Shown: piece after piece, positions 24,031 to 38,700 of the stretch
How positions within the stretch are numbered: position 1 is the stretch's first letter
Layout of the letters: every line of letters starts with the position of its first letter
Assembly (NCBI RefSeq): GCF_037042905.1
Contig: NC_087245.1
Span: 11,842,501 to 11,906,500 of the forward strand
Source: Lytechinus pictus
Taxonomy: Eukaryota; Echinodermata; Echinoidea; Temnopleuroida; Toxopneustidae
Direction of reading: 5' to 3'
Length of the DNA stretch: 64,000 bases
Translations under genes and position numbers: made by a program
The notes under the pieces: generated by a model
What the model was told of the DNA's origin: nothing
The model's input: only the letters and a program-made list of their open reading frames with translations
Databases searched by the model: none

Positions 24031-27000
24031 CTGGTTCAAAGAAATAAGGAAGCAGAAATAGAAAGTGAATGGTGTTAGGGCAAACAGTTTAACCTCTGCT
24101 TAAAGATGAAAAGGAGTTTCACATAGCACTGAGCTGTTTATCATGTTGAAATCCTTGCACTTATTAAAAAGGTGATTTCAGACGTTAACGATATAAAGAT
24201 TGGTCATATATTGCTCACATAATATATATATATGTAGTTTTTATAAAAAGGGACATAAGTAGACCTGGAAGGGGGGGGGGGGGTAACTATCCGTGGCAGC
24301 AAAACGAATATAAAGGTTCTACCACAACCATTACTAAATTGTCAGAAAAATGCTTAACATCATTCCGAAGTTTCAAGCCCCAGTAAAACAGTCCTTTCAA
24401 CATATATTTCTGCCACCATCCCTACGAGTACTGCTATAACTACCATTACCACCAATACCATTACTATTATCATAATAGCTGCTGCTGCCATGGCCACAGC
24501 TATCACCATAACCACCTCTATCACTACTACTACTACCACTACCACCACCACTTTTACTACATAGTAAATTGTTACCTCCTGAGAATCCATCCATGTCTTC
24601 TAAATCTTGTCCACTATCATATCTCATCTTCTTCTTCGGGTCAGATAGAATGCTGTATGCCTCGCTAACCTCCTTGAACTTCAGTTCCTCTTGCTTGCGT
24701 TCTTCTGGGGTCTTGTTTGAATGTCGATCTATTGTAACAAGTACAAGAAACAAACACATGGTGTCATGGAAGAGAAACTAAACCTATCAAAATAATCTTG
24801 AATTTCAAAATCTAGTTATTTTCACCTTTGGTATTTTTTTTTTATGTTGATGACACATTCTTACATTCTTATAGTAAAACTATATAAATATTATGATCTG
24901 AAGTTCTGGTCACATAGTTGGTGATAGTTAATAAACATTTTTTTTTAATTCAGGAAATAGATGCTTGTGGTAAAACAAAAATGAAGACAGATACCAAGGA
25001 ATGACCACAAAAGATTTCTGACAGTAAATGAGCTCCATTCATATCTTATGACGGCACATAGCAACATACAGACAGATCACAATGCAACTTGTGCAAGTCA
25101 AAGTGACTTGGGTGACTGATTCTTGAGCAATACATCACTCTCAACACATCTTGGGTGCATCAGAGTTACTGAAGATTGACTTACACTGTGATATGGCATC
25201 AAGGTGACTCAAGGATTTTAAGGTAGTAAACAGCTCCAAAAGTGTTTTGAGTAAGTCAGAATGACTCGTGGTGATTCAGTGATGACTGACAATGTGATAT
25301 GGCCTCAAAGGTGAGTCAAGTATGATTCTTGGGTGACTCTCGGGTTGAGTCAAGGGTGATTCTCAAGTGACTCTCAGGAGTCATGGGAGATTATTTACAA
25401 AAGTGAGTTTTTAACATTTCAGGGGTACTTATCCCTTTACCATTGATGTTTCCTGCACTTTGTACATTCCTTTGTTTCTTAATTTTTATCTATTTTATTT
25501 ATTAATATCCATGTCTGTCGTGATACAGCATTAAATATCTTATGTTGGAATCCAATTAAATCTGAAGATAAATTTGTTAAATACTAACCTGGGTGATGAA
25601 GAAGGGCGTGTTTCTTGTATGCTTTCTTGATTTCATCTTCTCCACAGTTCTTCTGTAATCCTAGAGTCTTGTAGTAGTCTTTCCTCTTGCTCTTTTTTAA
25701 TTCCAATTTAGCATCCTGAAGTAACCGTTTGTTCTCTACAATGAAAGAATGACAAGTTGAGAAAAAAAAGGAAGGAGATATTGAGGAACTTTTGAAATAG
25801 AATGCAATGTTGCAAAACATGAGCCGCCATAGGAAATATTTTTTTTTGGTGGTTGTTTATTTCATTGTTTATTTTTTATCATCATTGTTTTATTATAGAA
25901 CTATGTTATCGTAGCTGGTAGAAAAGATTCCAGGACATTTGCTTTGGTAATGATTGCTCAAATGGAAGTCTGCATTTAAAGGGGAATCCAACCCAAATAA
26001 AAACTTTTTATAAAGAAAAGAAAAATCAGACAAGTTGACAGGTAAAAGTTTGAACAATATTGGACAAACAACAAGAAAGTTATGAATTTTTAAAAGTTGT
26101 AAATATTGGTAATCACTATACCAATGGAGACTTCAATTTGGCCGCATATGGGATGTCATAGTAATGTAAGGCAAGGACTACTCTTCCATGTACTCCAATA
26201 CATATTATGGCTAAAATGTCATTTTTCCCAAAAGTTTTATTTCAAATTATATTTTTCTTTCATGAGGACATAAAACAATATACTACCAGGTTTATATTTA
26301 GATTACAGCCCCAGGGGAATGGGTACTTGGGAAACCACAAATCCCTGATAATAAAGTACATGGCCTATGGGGAAAGTTGTCCTTGCCCCTTGTCATAATT
26401 TACTTACCCAGTTGCCAATTTGAAATCTACATAGTATTAGTGATCTCAATTTCAAAGCAGCTATAACTTTCTTATTGCTTGACTGATTTCTTTCAAACTT
26501 TCACTATTCTGTTTAATTTATTTTTCTCCTTCCCAACACAACATTTTATGGCCAAGGCTGGATTCCCCTTTAAAGATAAAACTTAAACTGACCTTTAAAT
26601 CCTCATCCCTTTCCTCACATCATTCTGGACACAAAACCCTAACCCTGCAACTGTGTCTTATGAGAAATTATGACTGATTGGTAGGATTAATCCTGCAATT
26701 GGTGCACTAGTTAGTATTGTGCCACTGATAGAATTAAATCTCTGGGGAATGAATGATTTTTTTTCTTTTCAAGAATATCACCTCAGATCACCCTACGTGT
26801 TTCCTACATGAACAGATAGTTACTCAAAAAATTATTTACAGTTATCTATGAATATATACTATAAGCAGAGAAATCTCAAGTGTTTAATCTACAACCATCA
26901 GTTTTCCATATTTTCCATTCAACATGTGAGATATCATTCTTATTGGATGAACAGAACACTGTTCATCCATTAAGGATGATATCTCACATGACACAACCTC

Positions 27001-30000
27001 AGCTTAATCAATATCACTAAAACATAACACCTACCTTTTGTTCTGTCCATATTGAATATCTTCTCATAGTCCCGTACAGCTTCTTCATATTTTTCTAGAT
27101 CCATAAAACTATGGGCAAAAAAATGGGAGAGTACAGGTGTCATTACTTGCAAAATCCATTGCAACCATCATAAAAATATCCTTGAATGGAATTTTAGTAT
27201 TGGACAGGTCAAGGTTTCATTTACATAAAACTGACAAACTGAACTATCTGCCTTCAAAATAAAGTTATATGTGTGTAATTATTATACCACTCATGATAAC
27301 AAATGGTTTGCAGTGTGTAAATGAAAAGAGTGATACATTCTGACCCCTCTTCCCGATGCAATGCTTTAATGGCACTCCTTCTCATTCTTTTTTTTCTAAT
27401 TTTCCACCTTGGTATTCTTCTCTGTTTTCTTCCAGTGACTAGAGACTGTTGATATATTATTGGCCGAGATGAGTACTGCAAGTAAAAACCTCAATTACAA
27501 TATTCATATCATTTGCATCAAAATCCAAGTATCTTTAACAGAGTTAAATTAAAAAAATATATATTTAGCAAAAATAAAGTAAATCAGTTAAAAATATTCA
27601 GTATGATTATGTTGACTCACCATTTTGCTCTCCTCATGAAGGCCTTTAAGTAATTTTCATCAAGTTCAATAGCTTTATTGCAATCTTCTACTGCTTCATC
27701 TATTCTGCCAAGCTGCGGGCCAAACATATTAAAGAGTTAATTTCTCTCAGCAATATATTTTTAAACAAGTGGAATGCCTCTGGCCGTCTCACCTGCATCA
27801 CGCGATTCAATATAGCAGCAGTGCTGATTTTGAAAACTACTATAACTCGCACAAGATGTTCAGTGATACTTGGTTACTCTTATTTCCACGTTTTATGAAC
27901 TAGACCAATACACTTATAGAGATATGATGGCAATTCAAAAAATACCCCCAACGTGGCCAAAGTTCTTTGACCTTACATGACCTTTGACCTTGATCATGTG
28001 ACCTGAAACTCGCACAGGATGTTCAGTGATACTTGATTACTATTATGTCCAAATTTTATGAACTAGACCAACACACTTTCAAATTTATGGCTGTAATTCA
28101 ACAAATACCCCAATTTGGCCAAAGTTCATTGACCCTAAATGACCTTTGACCTTGATCATGTGACCTGAAACTTGCACAGGATGTTCAGTAATACTTGATT
28201 ACTATTATGTCCAAGTTTCATGAATCAGATCCATAAACTTTCAAAGTTATGATGGTAATTCAACAGATACCCCCAATTCGGCCAAAGTTCATTGACCCTA
28301 AATGACCTTTGACCTTGGTCATGTGACGTGAAACTCATGCAGGATGTTCAGTGATACTTGATTAACCTTATGTATAAGTTTCATGAACTAGGTCCATATA
28401 TTTTCTAAGTTATGATGACATTTCAAAAACTTAACCTTAGGTTAAGATTTTGATGTTGATTCCCCCAACATGGTCTAAGTTCATTGACCCTAAATGACCT
28501 TTGACCTTAGTCATGTGACATGAAACTCAGGCAGGATGTTCAGTAATACTTGATTAACCTTATGGCCAAGTTTCATGAACTAGGTCCATATACTTTCTAA
28601 GTTATGCTGTCATTTCAAAAACTTAACCTCAGGTTAAGATTTGGTGTTGACGCCGCCGTCGCCGCCGCCGTCGGAAAAGCGGCGCCTATAGTCTCACTCT
28701 GCTATGCAGGTGAGACAAAAAACCTTTAATCATCATGTATGCCAGCTTTCGGAACAGCTAGAAACAAACCAAGAAATAATACATTTCCAGTTTTTTAATA
28801 TTTTGTTGAAAAGGTATTAAATATTATTGGAATTGAGTTTTGGCAAAAAAATGATCAAACACACATGGTTTAATTCAAGGTCAACGTAAAGCTCAAAAGT
28901 TCACTGTAATCGAAGTTGTTCTGATGTAAAAAGTTATTTGGATAGTTCATCTCATTTCCTTTCCAATGAAGCCACTTTCATAACATTTGGACAACCCGTT
29001 TACGCGCAAGGGCCATTAGAAAATGAGCGACCGCACCCATTTCAACCAAAAATGCAAAAACAGAGCATGTTATAGTGCAAGAACCGTAAGGCGCACTTCG
29101 TTAAAACTGAAAATTTTTACTTTTGTGATTTGAATTACCATAAGTACCATATATGAGCAAATTTAGAGTCGGTACGATTTAAATTTTTACAATTTTTGGA
29201 ATGATTTGACACAGAATGAAATGGCAATAAGAATTTGGTCATAAAGGTATTTTCCAAATATATATATATACATATATATATGCCTCTAAATACAACATTA
29301 GAATTTTTTTTTTATTATAATGAAAATAAATAATAAAGGAAAAAAATTAAGAAAATCAATTACACTCAAAATATTGCAAAGGAGAGTTGCATCAGATAGA
29401 TCTAGCACTGATTCCTAAATAGTTCTCAAAATGTGGGAGGGTGGGGACAATGAATTGTAACCAAAATGTTCTAGATCCACTTACCTTGGCTCCTACGACA
29501 GCCCTATTGCAGTAAACCTTTGCATTAGTGAAGACATTATGAGGATCGATGGTTAGTGTTTGAGTGTAAACATCATAGGCCTCTCGGAACTTCCCTGACT
29601 TGAATAGTGCATTGCCTTCATCTTTCTTTGTCTTCATTTCTTTACATTTCTGAGAAGAAAAAAAAGAGGAGAGAATGAGAAAAAGGTAAAATATCTTTGA
29701 TCACTTAAATATAATAACAATATTAGAGGTGTCGTGAATCACGGGATAAATCCCAAAATTGTACACCACAGAGCCGTTGGGTTCAAATCCCATTGCAGCA
29801 CTAACAACCTCTGGCACGACATCGTCTACCCTAGTTACTCTATACTCGTGCTACTCTATACCCAGGTGTAAATTAAGTATAGGTAAAATTGATCAGCTTT
29901 CATTCGATAAACTGACAACAGCAACATATTTATTTCATTATTGTATCCATTTTTACTATTTTATATATTAGAAATATTCAGATTGATAGAGAATGTCATT

Positions 30001-32689
30001 ACAAGTGAAAATATCTGCAAGTTGAATCAGTGGTTTAAGTTTGGTGGTTTTAATCAAATTGCCAAGTTAACCCTAAAAGAGCCGGGTTATTTGGACCCAT
30101 CTCACAGCCGAGGGGGGGGGGGGGGGCGGATTCCGCCCCCCCTGAGATCTCGGCCGTCGATCGCAAGAGCGCCGCAAGAATTTGCACAGTGATAGTGTGT
30201 GATAAAATCTGCACGGCTGTATGATTAATTTTTCTGAAAAAAAAAGATTTTTTTAATTAATTAATTATGCTAATTTATGCATGAAATAAAACATTTGCTC
30301 TAATTAACTTCTTATGGACCCAAAATTGCTAATTTTTTATTCACAGACTCTTTGTAGGATTCTGATCAAATGTACATCACAAAAAATTTGGTATCGCAAA
30401 TTTTTTCTTATGTATTTGATTGTTTATTTACTTTTTGTTTTTTATTGTTTTTTTGATGGAAATTGTTGCAGACTTAATTCTGATCATAAACAATACAAAA
30501 TTAATTAATTTTAATCAGTAAAAATAGAAATAATGATACATTTATGAATTATGGCTAAATACACAATTTGCATTGGATTTGTACATGAATTAACGTTTTT
30601 GAGCAATTTTGGGTCTGACATGCACTTACATAATGTTGCGTAATTTCGTAACCGCGTACCCGGGCATCGCAAATTTGATCTCAAAAGTAGCGCGAGACTT
30701 GAAAGTAAAAAGTCAGCGAGCGGCGCGGTCAAAAAAATTTGCGCGGCAGATTAATCGTGAAAAATGTTGAGGGGGCGCGGATTCCCCCCCCCCCCCAGGC
30801 CTTTTAGGGTTAAGGTATTCAGTGATTATTTTCAACAAAAAAATTGCCATTGAATGAAAGACATATGAACTTGTGAATATAATAAAAAATTTTCTTCAGT
30901 TGTACTTTGCACTATCACAAAATATGGTCAATTGTACCAAAGACTGAATCTTACCTTGAACGCTAATCTTGCTTTGGTATGATCTGGTGAGTATTTGAGA
31001 ACCTGTTGGAAATGTTGCTGAGCCTTCTCTATATTGTCTTGATAATAGAGACCTAAACCACGTACATAAAGAGCATCGGCATCCCTGGGATTTTGATACA
31101 GTACACCACTATAAAGGAAAAAAAATATAAAAACCATATGAGTGCCATTAATTTTGGTAAAAATAATCTGTCTTTGCTATAAATTCATGAAAGCTTACCA
31201 GTCTGTTTATCACAACCCTTATTCACTGTGGACCAAATATTTGAATAATGTAGAAAGCAATTTTGTATTTCTAATCAACAGTGTGCTATTCAATAATGCA
31301 AATATACAAATCTCGTTCCCAGGCTTAATTGCATCGACATTAACCCCCACCAAGAAAAAAAAGAAGGGGGGGATATGAACAAAACCACAATAAAAATGAA
31401 ATAAAAACAAACTCAGCCCCAGAAACAGTCGGAAAAAAATTCTGGGGGGATGCGTTTCACAAAGATTGAAGTGTGATTACAAATCCCACTTAAATTCAAA
31501 ATTGTGTTAGGTATATAGCAAATGACCACGTTTGCCAGGTCATGCGCAGAGGGCGCCCACAACTGTATAGGTATTAATGACGCCTTGGCATTTAAGACTG
31601 ACAAAGTCACCCATAACTCTGTGTGAATCACCCACTGTGTTAAGATATGATACTAACTTGACAGCTTCTTGTCCTTCTGAGAATCTGCGTAGTTTGAGGA
31701 GTGCTTCTGCTCTTCTTATTTTAAATTTTGCACATGCAGGTGAGTGGTCTATTGCTCTATCCATGTCATACACAACCTGTAAAATAAATTCAGACAATAA
31801 CACATGATGATTGTTTACTTGCTTTGTTATACACATAACTCAAAGTCTAAGCCCACCCAGATATACTGATTCAAATAAAAGGAGATAGATCAAACATGAA
31901 TAAAATCAGATGGAAAAAAAATGTCAACCGAATTTTGACACTACTGGAGGACATTGAAATAAATGATTTTTTCATGAACCATAATGAAATAAAAAATGAA
32001 AGAACATGAGGCATCCCTCAAGCTCCTTCAAAACTGCTCATTTTATGCATATCACTCGGTGAAAATTAGCAATACTTTAAAGCCTGTATCTTTTGTTTTG
32101 GCAAACCTCCTCATAACATGTCATTATTCCATTTAATACTAGAAATGTGTGTCCGAAGGTATAATTTATGATGTGAAGGATACAAAATAAAAATGTTATT
32201 AAATTTCATAAATTTACAATTTTCACATAAAAGTTATTTTGATATGGTGCCAGATCAAAATTAAATATCTGCATATTTTGGTCTTGTTTATATCAAACTC
32301 TTCAAACATGGAATGGGCTAAAAGTTTAAGGATATAATCCTTGTCTATAAATTTCCTATATCCAATTAGTAAAGTAGTTGCTCAAAGGGCTATTTGAATG
32401 AAAATAATAAAAGATGCTAGATGCCAAATTCAAATCTTAAACTCAATTTAATTGACATGATCAATCAATGTATCAGGCATGAAAATTGGGTATGAAAAAA
32501 AAAGCTGAAAGGGTTTTGGAAATGTCGTTGACAAGACGGTGGGCGAAGCCCACCGGGCGAGCGGCTTGCCGCTCGCTGCTAACGGGTGGGGTCCAGGGGG
32601 CAACGCCCCCTTAAGCTCCTGGGTTTTATCAATTTTACAACTCCAAAAACCTGTTTGAGTTGAATGATTGTAATGAAAATAAAAAAAAT

Positions 32690-32742
<53 letters not shown>

Positions 32743-35700
32743 GAAATTCAGCAAACAAAAAACGCGGAAATCCGCGGAAACGCGGAGAATTGTCATGCCT
32801 GATGTATATATGTAAGACTATGACTGTAAGGGTGATCAAAGTCAGTTGGCAAAAGTTTATTAACAAAACACAGAATATGAGAGACAGACAGACAGACAAA
32901 TGGACAGAAGAAAGGCAAAGAAGAGAAACACACACACAGAAAGAGACAGACATAGAGACTAATAAGGTGGGGTAGGGAGAGGGAGTGGGAAAGAGAAGTG
33001 GATGTACATGGATACCTTTCTAAAGTCTCCCTTGTCAAATGCTTTGAAACTAGCTGTTTCATGGCTTTGAACAGTCTTTGCTGCTCTCATCTGCATGTGA
33101 GTAAGACAGAAAAATATGAAAGAGATAAATTAATTTATTACTAGTTAATCTGCTGCCTATGAACAAATACATGTAGTTAAGGAACTGGAATATAATTCAA
33201 TCATTTTTTTTAAACACTCTTTGCTGTATCAACAAATACTTCTCACGCCACCATATTTTTCTAACATAAGATTCTAGATACTTGCACAGTTGCACTCATA
33301 TTAGAGGTTTTCTAATTTTATTTGTCTTCTACATGGAGTGGCTTAACAAATTTCGCATCTTATCAGATATTATTTTCATAGGCCTGCCTAAAACTTCTAA
33401 GAAAAGAAGCTTTTACTAACGGATCAATGCAATCATAATTGTTCAAGCTATTAACTACTTACACAAGCTAATCCCATTGGCATCTACATGTATTCTTTAA
33501 TTTCATAATTTCTTTCCTATCTTTATCAAATAAAAGACTTGCTTGAAAAAAATGGAGACATAAATCTACCCAATGTATCAAATGAAGGTCAATTCTATAG
33601 TAGAAATAGGAATAGTGCTGGGAAATTATAAGCATTAAGCAAAAAGAACAAATCTACTCTTTTAAATGTATTTTGGAACTAAAAACCTTATGTGACCAGC
33701 ATTATTCTTCAATTTGGAACATCAGTTCTTTACTTACACTGAATTTTCCCTTCATTAATTAGACAAGACCAATATGGGGAGAACTTGAGTTTAAGGAGCA
33801 TTTTGGGGTAAAAGTTGGGAACCGGTCTATTTCACCTAATTTGAATGTGCTGAATCTGATAAGACCGGTTCCCAAGCCAATTTTTCATGTTTTGACCACC
33901 TAATTTGCATAAACAAAATGGCTGCCAAATTGACAATTTATAATCTTATTTCTACAATATTCTTTTATAATATTCGCTTTCACCGATATGGATACTGCAA
34001 AATCCTGCATACTTAACATGTACCATTTGGGAAAATTGGTTATTTATGTTTGCGGCTAATTCATTATGCAAAATTATGCATATTATGCTATAATTTGATA
34101 ATTACACCTAAAATTTTTATTATTTTGGGTACAAACAGCATTCGTATCATTATGATAATTGTTTGGCCCTTAAATATAATACTCAAGTCATTTTTTATAT
34201 GTATTTTATTGTTCTTTGATATTTCTTTTGTGTTCTTGTATTTTCTGCCATTTGCTTTGTATATGTTTGATATGAGATCTTTAAAAAACTAATATCAATT
34301 GCCACAACTGTTAATTGTACTCAGGAACAAATACACACACATGCTCCCACACCCACACCTGTATATAGAAAGTAATATACTTGCAAGGTATATGTAGTAG
34401 ACATGCCCAATATAAAAACATTGATGCTGATCCTATAATCATGATAATTACCACATTCAATGAACCCGTAAGAAAAGAAGAGTTTAGAAGTTGGAAAACC
34501 TGTAATCATGCTGAACTTAAATTTCTTGAAATAGATATATTAAAATGTTTTATAACAGATCAAATAATCAATTAAACGTATGATTTACGCAGTGTAGTTT
34601 ATCAATCGGATATAAGTATCAGTACATTGTTATTATCCTTGTAGCAAAATTATATCTTTGATTCAGCTCCATCAGAACTGCAATGATGGCAGTTAACCAA
34701 AGAACAATTTGTAATAAATGCAAAGGGTCTGTATTACTGGATCACTTACTAGTTTTTTTTGGTCATTACCGATTTATTTATTTATTTGGCAACGGTACAT
34801 TTTCCCCGAGTCAACCATCAAAGTGATAACTTAAAACCACAGCTTTTATCCAATCCTTGCCTTGGAAGATTCTTTGACGAACGATACTGAATACAGAAGA
34901 GGAAATGATAAAAACAAGGGGCTAAACACAGATTAGCTCCATGGTTAAAACATGGGCAAAACAAGGTTTCCAGCCCAGCCACTGCCCAATGAAGAACAAA
35001 TTTTCACAGTGTGTCCTAAGGTTAAAAAGTGCTAGAGATGCATGTTGAAGGTAAACCAGCATGGAGACAGTTGCAGAAGTCCAGTGGCAGTCTAGAGGTT
35101 ATCCGGTCATGGATGATATTTTCTGCACCACCTCATATAAGACAATATCTGATCTCAGCAATTCTGTGGAGCAGGTAATATGCAGATTGGCAGACATGTG
35201 ATGTGTGTTTCTTCATGCTCATTGTTCTATCAAAGACTACGCCAAGAGATCTAGCCTTGCATACTGGAGATATATATTCAATTCAATTCAATTCTTTATT
35301 TCATTTCCATTCAAAACATAATTCAAAGTAATATAAAGTAGTACAAATCAAGTACAATTTTACAGAAGGGCATTCTTACTTCGTAAAAAAAACCCAGAAA
35401 AAAACAGTATAATATAGAGCATAAATGGAAATGAGGGGGATCCACTAAAAAGGAAAGCTTGTAAATTGTGGATCCCCCTTGGAAAGGAAGTATAGTAGAC
35501 TTATTCTCATATGCGTACATATAGCTTCCTCACCTATTAAGACTGGAGTTGTAGTCATAATAATTACGCATATATGGAGATGACAGAACAAGATACTTCG
35601 CTTTTTATTGTTAAGCTCCTGCACGTTTAATGACAATAGATATTAATTATTTTGGCCATATTCCAGGGTTGTTACGTTTTCAAGCTTTGCTTTTGTGACG

Positions 35701-38700
35701 ACCCTTGCAACCATCCTATTTATTGTGTAACAGAAAATACCACTTAATGATTTTCATTTATGTAAGCTATGTTTGAGGATTTATATACAAAACAATTGTT
35801 CATTATCTTGATGTCAAGTTTCAGATATGTATTTTTCTTGTCCAGAATTTTGTTATGAAAAATGTTGCAAAAACCAATAAATGAAATGAAATGAAAGTTG
35901 ACCTTCATCCAACATCGAATCCTCAATGGCAGCACCAACAACAGCAGCTGCACGAACCTCTCCATATTTACCTTTTGGATCAAAAGTGAGGTATACAGCT
36001 GGATGTCATCAGCATAGAAGTGTATACCAAGACCATGTTGCCACATTACAGAGCCAGAGGAGTGATGTACAGTTTGAAGAACAAGGTACAAGGACAGACT
36101 CCCAAGGAACTCCATATCAAAGGGTAATCACAGGAGACTGCATGCCAGTGATGAATACAGCTTCATACAGCTCTGTTGGCAAGGTAAGAGGAAACCTGCC
36201 ATTGGAGTGCAGAATCATCAATTCCAAAACAGACTGTCAGTCTCCTAAGAAGAATGACATGTTCACTGGTATCAAAACCGGTTGACAAGTCAAACATAAC
36301 TTAGGCAACTGCTTTCCTCATAGAAAGAGAAATCCTGGCTCTACAATCGAAAAATGTCTCGACCTAGACTTTGATGGTGATATCTCAGACTCGCATGCAG
36401 CCTATCAGAGCTGGGTAAGCCATTGGATGCTGTTGGGTTTAATACCGATCAAAATAAGTGGATTAATAATCACCTACAGGAACGCCAAACATGCCAGGAA
36501 CCCACCATCCTCTGAAAGATATCTTTGTTATCAATTTGAAATAGTCTATCTTATGAAGATATGAAGATGTGTGAATATTAGAAGTTCGATAAATGGCCTA
36601 GAAGACATTACACAATTCACTGCGGTATTGAAAAGGTGCACTCCGTGCATTTTAACACCTGAAACAAGATCTGGTTAGACAGCAGATTCTCTCTTAAGAC
36701 AAAAGTTTAGGTTTTCTCTATGGATCTGTGACATGAGAATCGGACATATCTCAAGAACACAAACACGATGACTTCGATACGAACTGCCTCCGCAAAATAC
36801 TTGTACTAAATTGGTTTGATTTCAACAATTAGAGATGACTTTTATAATATGAGGCTGCCCTATCAATCAAGCCATCCAATGGAACACCAAATCGATGATA
36901 ACTGACATTGATAATTCAACACCCCGAAGGTAAAGGTGTATATCAAGCTGGGGGAAGCTGGATGCCTGTAAGTTGGATAAAGCGGCAATCATTGATAGGA
37001 CAGGTGCAGTACTGCATTGGAAAAGATATATTATGGAGATGCACATGTAATCCGTTAATGAAGTCCAATGATTAAAACATTTTATTAAAAGGATATGCAG
37101 TGACCTATTCGTTGTGGAACTTTAGAACATCACAGTCTGGCTTTTAAAACACGGAAAACGGTCTAATTGATAGGCAAAATGAGAAATTAGATGGATTATA
37201 TGTGGGTTAAGTTCTGATAATTTTTGTTCAATATTGGGACAATTTGACGAGCGTAATGGAGTAAAACACAGGACATCTCATTTTCAGCAGACGGTTTTCA
37301 CTTCATTTTGCTGAAGAAAAACACACTAAATATATATACATGTATGTGTGATCAGATTCTGCTGGTCGGGAACATAACTACTCCAAAGGATATTAAATGC
37401 AACTGATTGACTATTAGGAGTTGAGAATTACAGTACTGTTATGATTCAAATTTAATAATTCATCATCTAAAATTGTAAATATGAATGAATTGATTGATAT
37501 CATAATTCAAGATACCATTTTATAATAAAAATATAAGCAATTAATAGTGACATTCGCTTGAATACAGATAGGTTCATGAAATTCGTTGGATTTCCACCAG
37601 TGTGCTTTTAAATGGGAAGGCCCTCCGTGCAGGAGTTTTCCTTTGTATGCAGATGTGGGTGTGGGAGTGGGTGCATCTGTTTATGTCCATGGATATATGC
37701 GAATAAAAAAGTGACTACATAATTAAATCATTGAAGCTAATTATTTTCTGCCATTGATAATCAATAATTTGACAGATCCCATAACAAAACATGTACAAAA
37801 CAAAAGGTACAAAATACAAAGAAATTCAAAAACAATAAAATACATTATTAATCACTGTGATATTATATTCTAAGGGCCGTACAATTATTTATAATGATGT
37901 AAATGCTATTTGTACCAAAAACATAAACATTTGAGCTGAAATTATCAAATTATAGCATAATGATCCAAAATATGCATAAATTTGCATAATTAATTAGCAG
38001 CAAACAAAAATAACAAGTTTTCCCGAAAGGTACACGTATGTATGCAGGATTTTGCAGTATTCATGTCTGTGAAAGCGAATATAATTAAAGAACATTGTCG
38101 AAATAATATTCTGAATTGTCAATTTGGCAGCCATTTTGTTTATGCAAATTAGGTGGTCAAAACATGAGAAATTAGCTTGGGAACCGATCTAATCAGATTC
38201 AGCATATTTGAATTGTGTGAAATAGTCCGGTTTCCAACTTTTACCCCAAAATGCTTCTTAAAGTTTATATAGGCCTCTTTTTCCAGAATGGGTCTAGTCT
38301 AAATGCCATTTTCATGGTTTTAGAGATTTTCTTTTTTCTGTAATTTTTAAGAACTGAAATAGGCAGAGAATGGGTTAAATTTTCACTTTTCCTCAATTTT
38401 TTGTGTATGTTTTATAAGTTTTTTAAGGACTCATATTTGTGACAATAATTTGGCCAAAAAAAATGTTATTAAGTCCGACTCATTCACCTCTGACAAAGCT
38501 TGTTTGTTGGTAGGTTCTATATCAGTTACCCTCTGGAGAGCTCTTATTGCTGCCTCAACTGATCCTAGGGCAAGCTGACATTTTGCTTCTCTTAGATGTC
38601 CCTGCCAAATGAAAAAAAAAATCTGAAATATATCATTGTTTCTGAAAGGAAATGCATTGTAGTGAAGCCTGTGGACAAGACTAGCGATGCTAGATAAAAA

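Larger units (their letters stand above)
33760..38300. mobile_element. 4.5-kb composite: ~550-600-bp inverted arms around a retroelement relic
   Basis: The left arm (33760-~34300, perhaps to 34365) and right arm (~37640/37745-38300) are inverted copies at roughly 75-80% by eye. Shared landmarks: ggggtaaaagttgg, gaaccggtct, gccaccacct-like ttaggtgg, aaaatggctgcc, tgcaggattttgc, and ctataatttgataatt. The outer ends are TAGAC(A/T)AGACC. Cargo of ~3.4 kb includes an L2-like RT relic on the minus strand. Confidence 0.75.

Noticed and set aside
23556-24061. Plus-strand frames opposite the DNAJC7 end
   Set aside because: Antisense shadows of the terminal exon and its tandem repeats.
24360-24590. 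Val/Ala/Met and Ser/Gly-rich frames just past DNAJC7 exon k
   Set aside because: Intronic trinucleotide low-complexity sequence after a valid donor. The family's tail continues instead in the exon at 24030.
25080-25390. TGACTC cluster as an AP-1 enhancer
   Set aside because: Units are irregular and decayed, with few exact TGAGTCA sites. More like a short repeat.
35926-36285. Plus-strand 119-codon frame as a gene
   Set aside because: It is the shadow of the L2-like RT relic, whose recognisable blocks are on the minus strand.
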